From positions 3,658,001 to 3,722,000 of the forward strand of contig NC_052125.1 in NCBI RefSeq assembly GCF_012273895.1: DNA of 64,000 nucleotides, written 5' to 3'. Source of the DNA: Zerene cesonia (Eukaryota; Arthropoda; Insecta; Lepidoptera; Pieridae). Made by a program: the position numbers and the translations under genes. Below are positions 61,867-64,000 of this stretch, piece by piece (the first letter of the stretch is position 1; every line of letters starts with the position of its first letter). Under the pieces are notes generated by a model that saw only the letters and a list, made by a program, of their open reading frames with translations, did not search any database and was not told the DNA's origin.

Positions 61867-63577
61867 TGTACAACTAAACTACAGAAAGCGTCGAACTCGT
61901 ATGACATGTTCATGCGCGGCGAAGAGATACTCAGCGGCGCTCAGCGGATACACGACCCGGAGTTCCTAACCGCGAGGGCGAAGCACCACGGGATTGGTGA
62001 GTTAAAAAAACATATATATATATACATAAGATGTGAAGTTCCGTGTCCCCTAGTGGGGTATGGGGCAGATGATATACATCTTCTGTGATATATTATATTA
62101 TGTGTTCTGCCAGACCGAGACATGAGATAGGCGCGTTCAAACTGACAAACTCTTCAGCTTTATATTATTATTAATTGTTTCAAAACTATAGATTTGATTT
62201 TTTTATAAATATTTTCGATCGGTATATCGTATACGGAACTAAATTAAGATTTTTTATGTTTTCAGACATCGATAAGATAGCAGCGTATATAGAATCGTTC
62301 AGATTGGGCTGTCCACCACACGCAGGTGATTATGAATAGATATTTTTTGTACATTTTATCTCATTCTCTTCTATATTTATATAAGAACAAAAGAGATGAA
62401 ACATTGCTGATGATGATGACGATTTTATTGATATTTCGAAAATAAATGTGACTAGCGTTGTGACTGCACCTAAAGAAATATCAGTATTAAATTATGAGAC
62501 AAATTAAGTAACTCATTATTTAGTCGACATAAAGCATCTATTCTTTCAAAATTTCTCATTTATAAAGCATTTCAATGCTATAAAACTAAAAATTAAATTT
62601 AACAAAGGCCGCGTTCCATCGATACAATATTGTAATCATTGAAATAATGTTTCGTATTGGTTGTGATGGTTCTTAATCATCTCAATAGATGGCGTGGGGT
62701 GCCCCTTAGGCACATGAAACCGAAAGAGTAGAAGAAATTCGATTACTGTGGCAGGATCACGGGTGGCCGAGAGGCTAGGCGTTGCTACGGTTAGGCAAAA
62801 AACGCGGAATCGTTCGAATCCCGCCCCGTGATAAATTTTTTTCTATTCTTTCAAAATTTCTCAACATAAAGCATTTTTAAATTACATAGAATGTGTTGTT
62901 TTTACTTAATTTGTCCGTTTAGTAACTCAAATCGATATTTTAATCGACTTACTATACAATGTATATATAGAGATGACTTCGATTTGTTTCACAATGGAAA
63001 GAAATGTTAAAATAATAATAGTTTAAAAAAACTAAAAAACACGCTTTAACAAAAATCATATTTTGCAAATTGAAAAATGGAATAATTTTATCAAATTAGT
63101 GTATTGTCATCGGTCCTGAATAAATCTACAAAGTTTGAACGAAATTTGGCCGTTTAAAGTGGGTCAAAATCGCGCCCAAAGAAGTCGGTTACAAACAAAC
63201 AAACATACAGGTGAAGCTAATTAAAAGCGTGTAAAAAAACAAGAGTCTTATAGCAATAGCGTAAAGTCTATACAATACTAGTCCACGCCTTCACTCGCCT
63301 TGGCCTCATAAAAAGTAGACTATGTGGGAATCCAGACTATTATTTATCGGTTTACCAAATTTCATAGAAATCCGATCATCTCTTTCTGTATAAAAGACTA
63401 ACGGATGGCCATCCTCATTAACTATCATTTTTTTTACTTAGAAAGGTGTTAAAAAATAAATACTTGTTTACAGGTGGCGGTATTGGTCTAGAAAGAGTGG
63501 TTATGTTGTATCTAGGTCTGGACAACATTAGAAAGACCTCAATGTTCCCGCGCGACCCTAAACGAGTCACACCTTAA
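52377..63577 (+). CDS. AspRS: Cytosolic aspartyl-tRNA synthetase, complete, 533 aa
   Basis: Exons 52377-52490, 52946-53108, 53862-53997, 55356-55533, 56003-56147, 57105-57256, 58594-58760, 59628-59743, 60296-60450, 61885-61996, 62266-62325 and 63474-63577 join in frame (1602 nt, TAA at 63575). The class IIb enzyme attaches aspartate to tRNA-Asp using ATP. Residues 1-38 are a Lys/Ala-rich helix like the N-terminal extension of animal AspRS, which aids tRNA binding and multisynthetase-complex assembly. Residues about 55-195 are the OB-fold anticodon-binding domain. The catalytic core has motif 1 (FRDILTQRGFVEIHTPKI), motif 2 (FRAEDSNTHRHLTEF) and motif 3 (GGGIGLERV near residue 500), and ends TSMFPRDPKRVTP as in human DARS1. 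A 1000-N gap lies in intron 6 and does not interrupt coding. Confidence 0.97.
53512..53722 (+). repeat. Family D repeat (AspRS intron 2)
   Basis: CCGCCCGCGGCTTCGCCCGC, GTAGTCGCAGGAAAGATAG, GGGATTTCCGGGATAAAAAC, TTATAAATAGTGTAACTAAC. A second copy of the same type is at 61481. Confidence 0.6.
54013..54220 (+). repeat. Family A repeat (AspRS intron 3)
   Basis: Full length, starting 15 nt after the exon 3 donor. Confidence 0.75.
54505..54615 (+). mobile_element. tRNA-derived SINE (GAT type), 3' part
   Basis: CATCTGCCAACCCGCACTTG through CTCATAGGAGGCCTG to GAGCTGATGATATGATGA, in AspRS intron 3. Confidence 0.6.
55659..55873. mobile_element. MITE-like element, copy 1 (AspRS intron 4)
   Basis: Starts with a GTGTGTGCGATTCACACAC palindrome and GATAGAAGTGAAACTTC and ends AAAGAAGTTTCACTTC, giving inverted termini (GAAGTGAAACTTC). 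The interior has no coding potential and is nearly the same as 56834-57067. Confidence 0.6.
56834..57067. mobile_element. MITE-like element, copy 2 (AspRS intron 5)
   Basis: Same order as copy 1. Its right end extends through ATTTCACTTCTACCGTG, the inverted form of the left CACGATAGAAGTGAAAC with two mismatches. It ends about 38 nt before exon 6. Confidence 0.6.
57366..58365. other. Assembly gap, 1000 N, in AspRS intron 6
   Basis: Coding phase is kept between exons 57105-57256 and 58594-58760, and the protein joins as FDK-VFTVGAVF as in other AspRS. No exon is missing. Confidence 0.99.
58782..58900 (-). mobile_element. tRNA-like SINE, 5'-truncated copy 22 nt after an AspRS donor
   Basis: Tail, T-run and core 3' half (GCGGGTTCGAATCCCGC) on the minus strand, truncated in the anticodon stem. 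The tail starts 22 nt past the exon 7 donor at 58761 of AspRS. Confidence 0.65.
59886..60205 (-). mobile_element. tRNA-derived SINE with (CAT)n end, intron 8 of AspRS
   Basis: Reverse complement of the 30960 element, near full length. About 16 CAT triplets (59888-59935) form its simple-sequence 3' end. The B-box-like region is at about 60149-60162. Confidence 0.7.
60468..60667 (+). repeat. Family A repeat (AspRS intron 9)
   Basis: Full length, starting 17 nt after the exon 9 donor. Confidence 0.75.
61481..61702 (+). repeat. Family D repeat (AspRS intron 9)
   Basis: CTAGCTTTCCGCTCGCGGC to TAGTGTAACTAACACCAC; same order as 53512, with a short internal duplication of a GGTTTTTATCCTATGTCC block. 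Confidence 0.6.
61836..61870 (+). repeat. (TATG)n microsatellite just before AspRS exon 10
   Basis: About eight TATG units ending 15 nt before the acceptor at 61884, in the normal place of the polypyrimidine tract. Confidence 0.7.
62031..62125 (-). mobile_element. tRNA-derived SINE fragment ('tggggtatgggg' family)
   Basis: GAAGTTCCGTGTCCCCTAGTG through TGCCAGACCGAGACAT, internally deleted relative to the 37978 copy; AspRS intron 10. Confidence 0.45.
62538..62863 (+). mobile_element. tRNA-like SINE, compound copy
   Basis: An isolated tail (62538-62597) is followed by a full-length unit: 5' region from about 62615, core from about 62757, T-run, and tail start. The T arm carries an insertion (GCGGAATCGTTCGAATCCCGC), so this core is decayed. 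ACATAAAGCAT on both sides (62527-62537, 62864-62874) may be a target duplication, but part of it resembles the tail. Confidence 0.6.
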
Positions 63578-63703
63578 TTATCTGTACACAACTTTTTATA
63601 ATCTGCGCTTATTAAAGTTTTTTTAATATAATCTGTGTTTTAATCATTAATTCATTAGTGTTTATTTATCCTTTAAATGTGATTTTTTCTGTTACTTTTC
63701 CTT

Positions 63704-63709
63704 AATAAA
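63704..63709 (+). promoter_or_regulatory. Poly(A) signal of AspRS
   Basis: AATAAA 127 nt after the stop. A weaker ATTAAA at 63611-63616 is an alternative nearer site. Confidence 0.45.
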
Positions 63710-63790
63710 TTAAGTTATATCAGTATTGGCACTTCTTTTTCACTGCGGTTTTAAAAACTTATTTTATTTTTGATGTGTAATTATTTAATA

Positions 63791-63983
63791 ACTAGCTGCC
63801 CCCCGCGGTTTCACCCGCGTAAGTCCGTATCCCGCAGGAATAACGGGTTAAAAGTTGCCTATATCTTATTCCAGTTGTCCAGCTGTCTACATACCAAATT
63901 TCATTGCAATCGATTGAGTAGTTTTTGCGTGAAAGAGCAACAAACAAACACATCCTTACAAACTTTCGCATTTATAATATTAG
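63791..63983 (+). repeat. Family A repeat at the window end
   Basis: ACTAGCTGCCCCCCGCGG to TTTATAATATTAG, downstream of AspRS. Confidence 0.75.
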
Positions 63984-64000
63984 CTCCCATTACGCCTGAC

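Overview
AT-rich nuclear DNA of an insect, almost certainly a butterfly or moth (Lepidoptera). The reasons are the spliced gene structures, the AT-rich introns, and a very dense set of short interspersed repeats of lepidopteran type (the 'actagctgcgccccgcgg ... ttataatattagtaggat' family alone occurs at least 16 times). The assembly is a draft: five gaps of exactly 1000 N and one gap of 10 N.

Layout. (1) 1-22220, + strand: 3' part of a STARD3/MLN64-type lipid-transfer gene (eight visible exons; its 5' exons lie before the window). A 15.6-kb repeat-filled intron holds a candidate alternative first exon at 18333-18539. (2) 22221-28163: repeats, AT-rich DNA and a gap. (3) 28164-28868, +: an intronless, divergent linker histone H1-like gene. 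(4) 28869-40515: a repeat-rich stretch with an apparent promoter and non-coding first exon near 33.2-33.6 kb. (5) 40516-44763, +: a five-exon gene for a Gln-rich protein with a Polyhomeotic-type HD1 motif and a C-terminal SAM domain, but no FCS zinc finger. (6) 47737-49839, -: a five-exon galectin-domain gene with a degenerate sugar site and a charged C-terminal tail. (7) 49840-50477: divergent promoter. (8) 52377-63577, +: complete twelve-exon cytosolic aspartyl-tRNA synthetase gene, 533 codons.

The genes do not form a pathway. STARD3 moves sterol at ER-endosome contacts, AspRS charges tRNA, and the H1-like and HD1/SAM proteins are chromatin factors. Gene models were built by hand from splice sites and reading phase. 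All coding exons listed join in frame, which is the main support for them.

The most unusual content is in the repeats. One SINE-like family carries a complete cloverleaf tRNA-like unit with A box, B box and a T-run, has 12-bp target duplications, and occurs in truncated and folded-back forms. Other points of interest are tandemly repeated 3' splice-site look-alikes before a START-domain exon, a hybrid repeat, a MITE pair flanking AspRS exon 5, and two assembly gaps whose true size can be inferred from flanking sequence. I found no obviously new multi-gene system.
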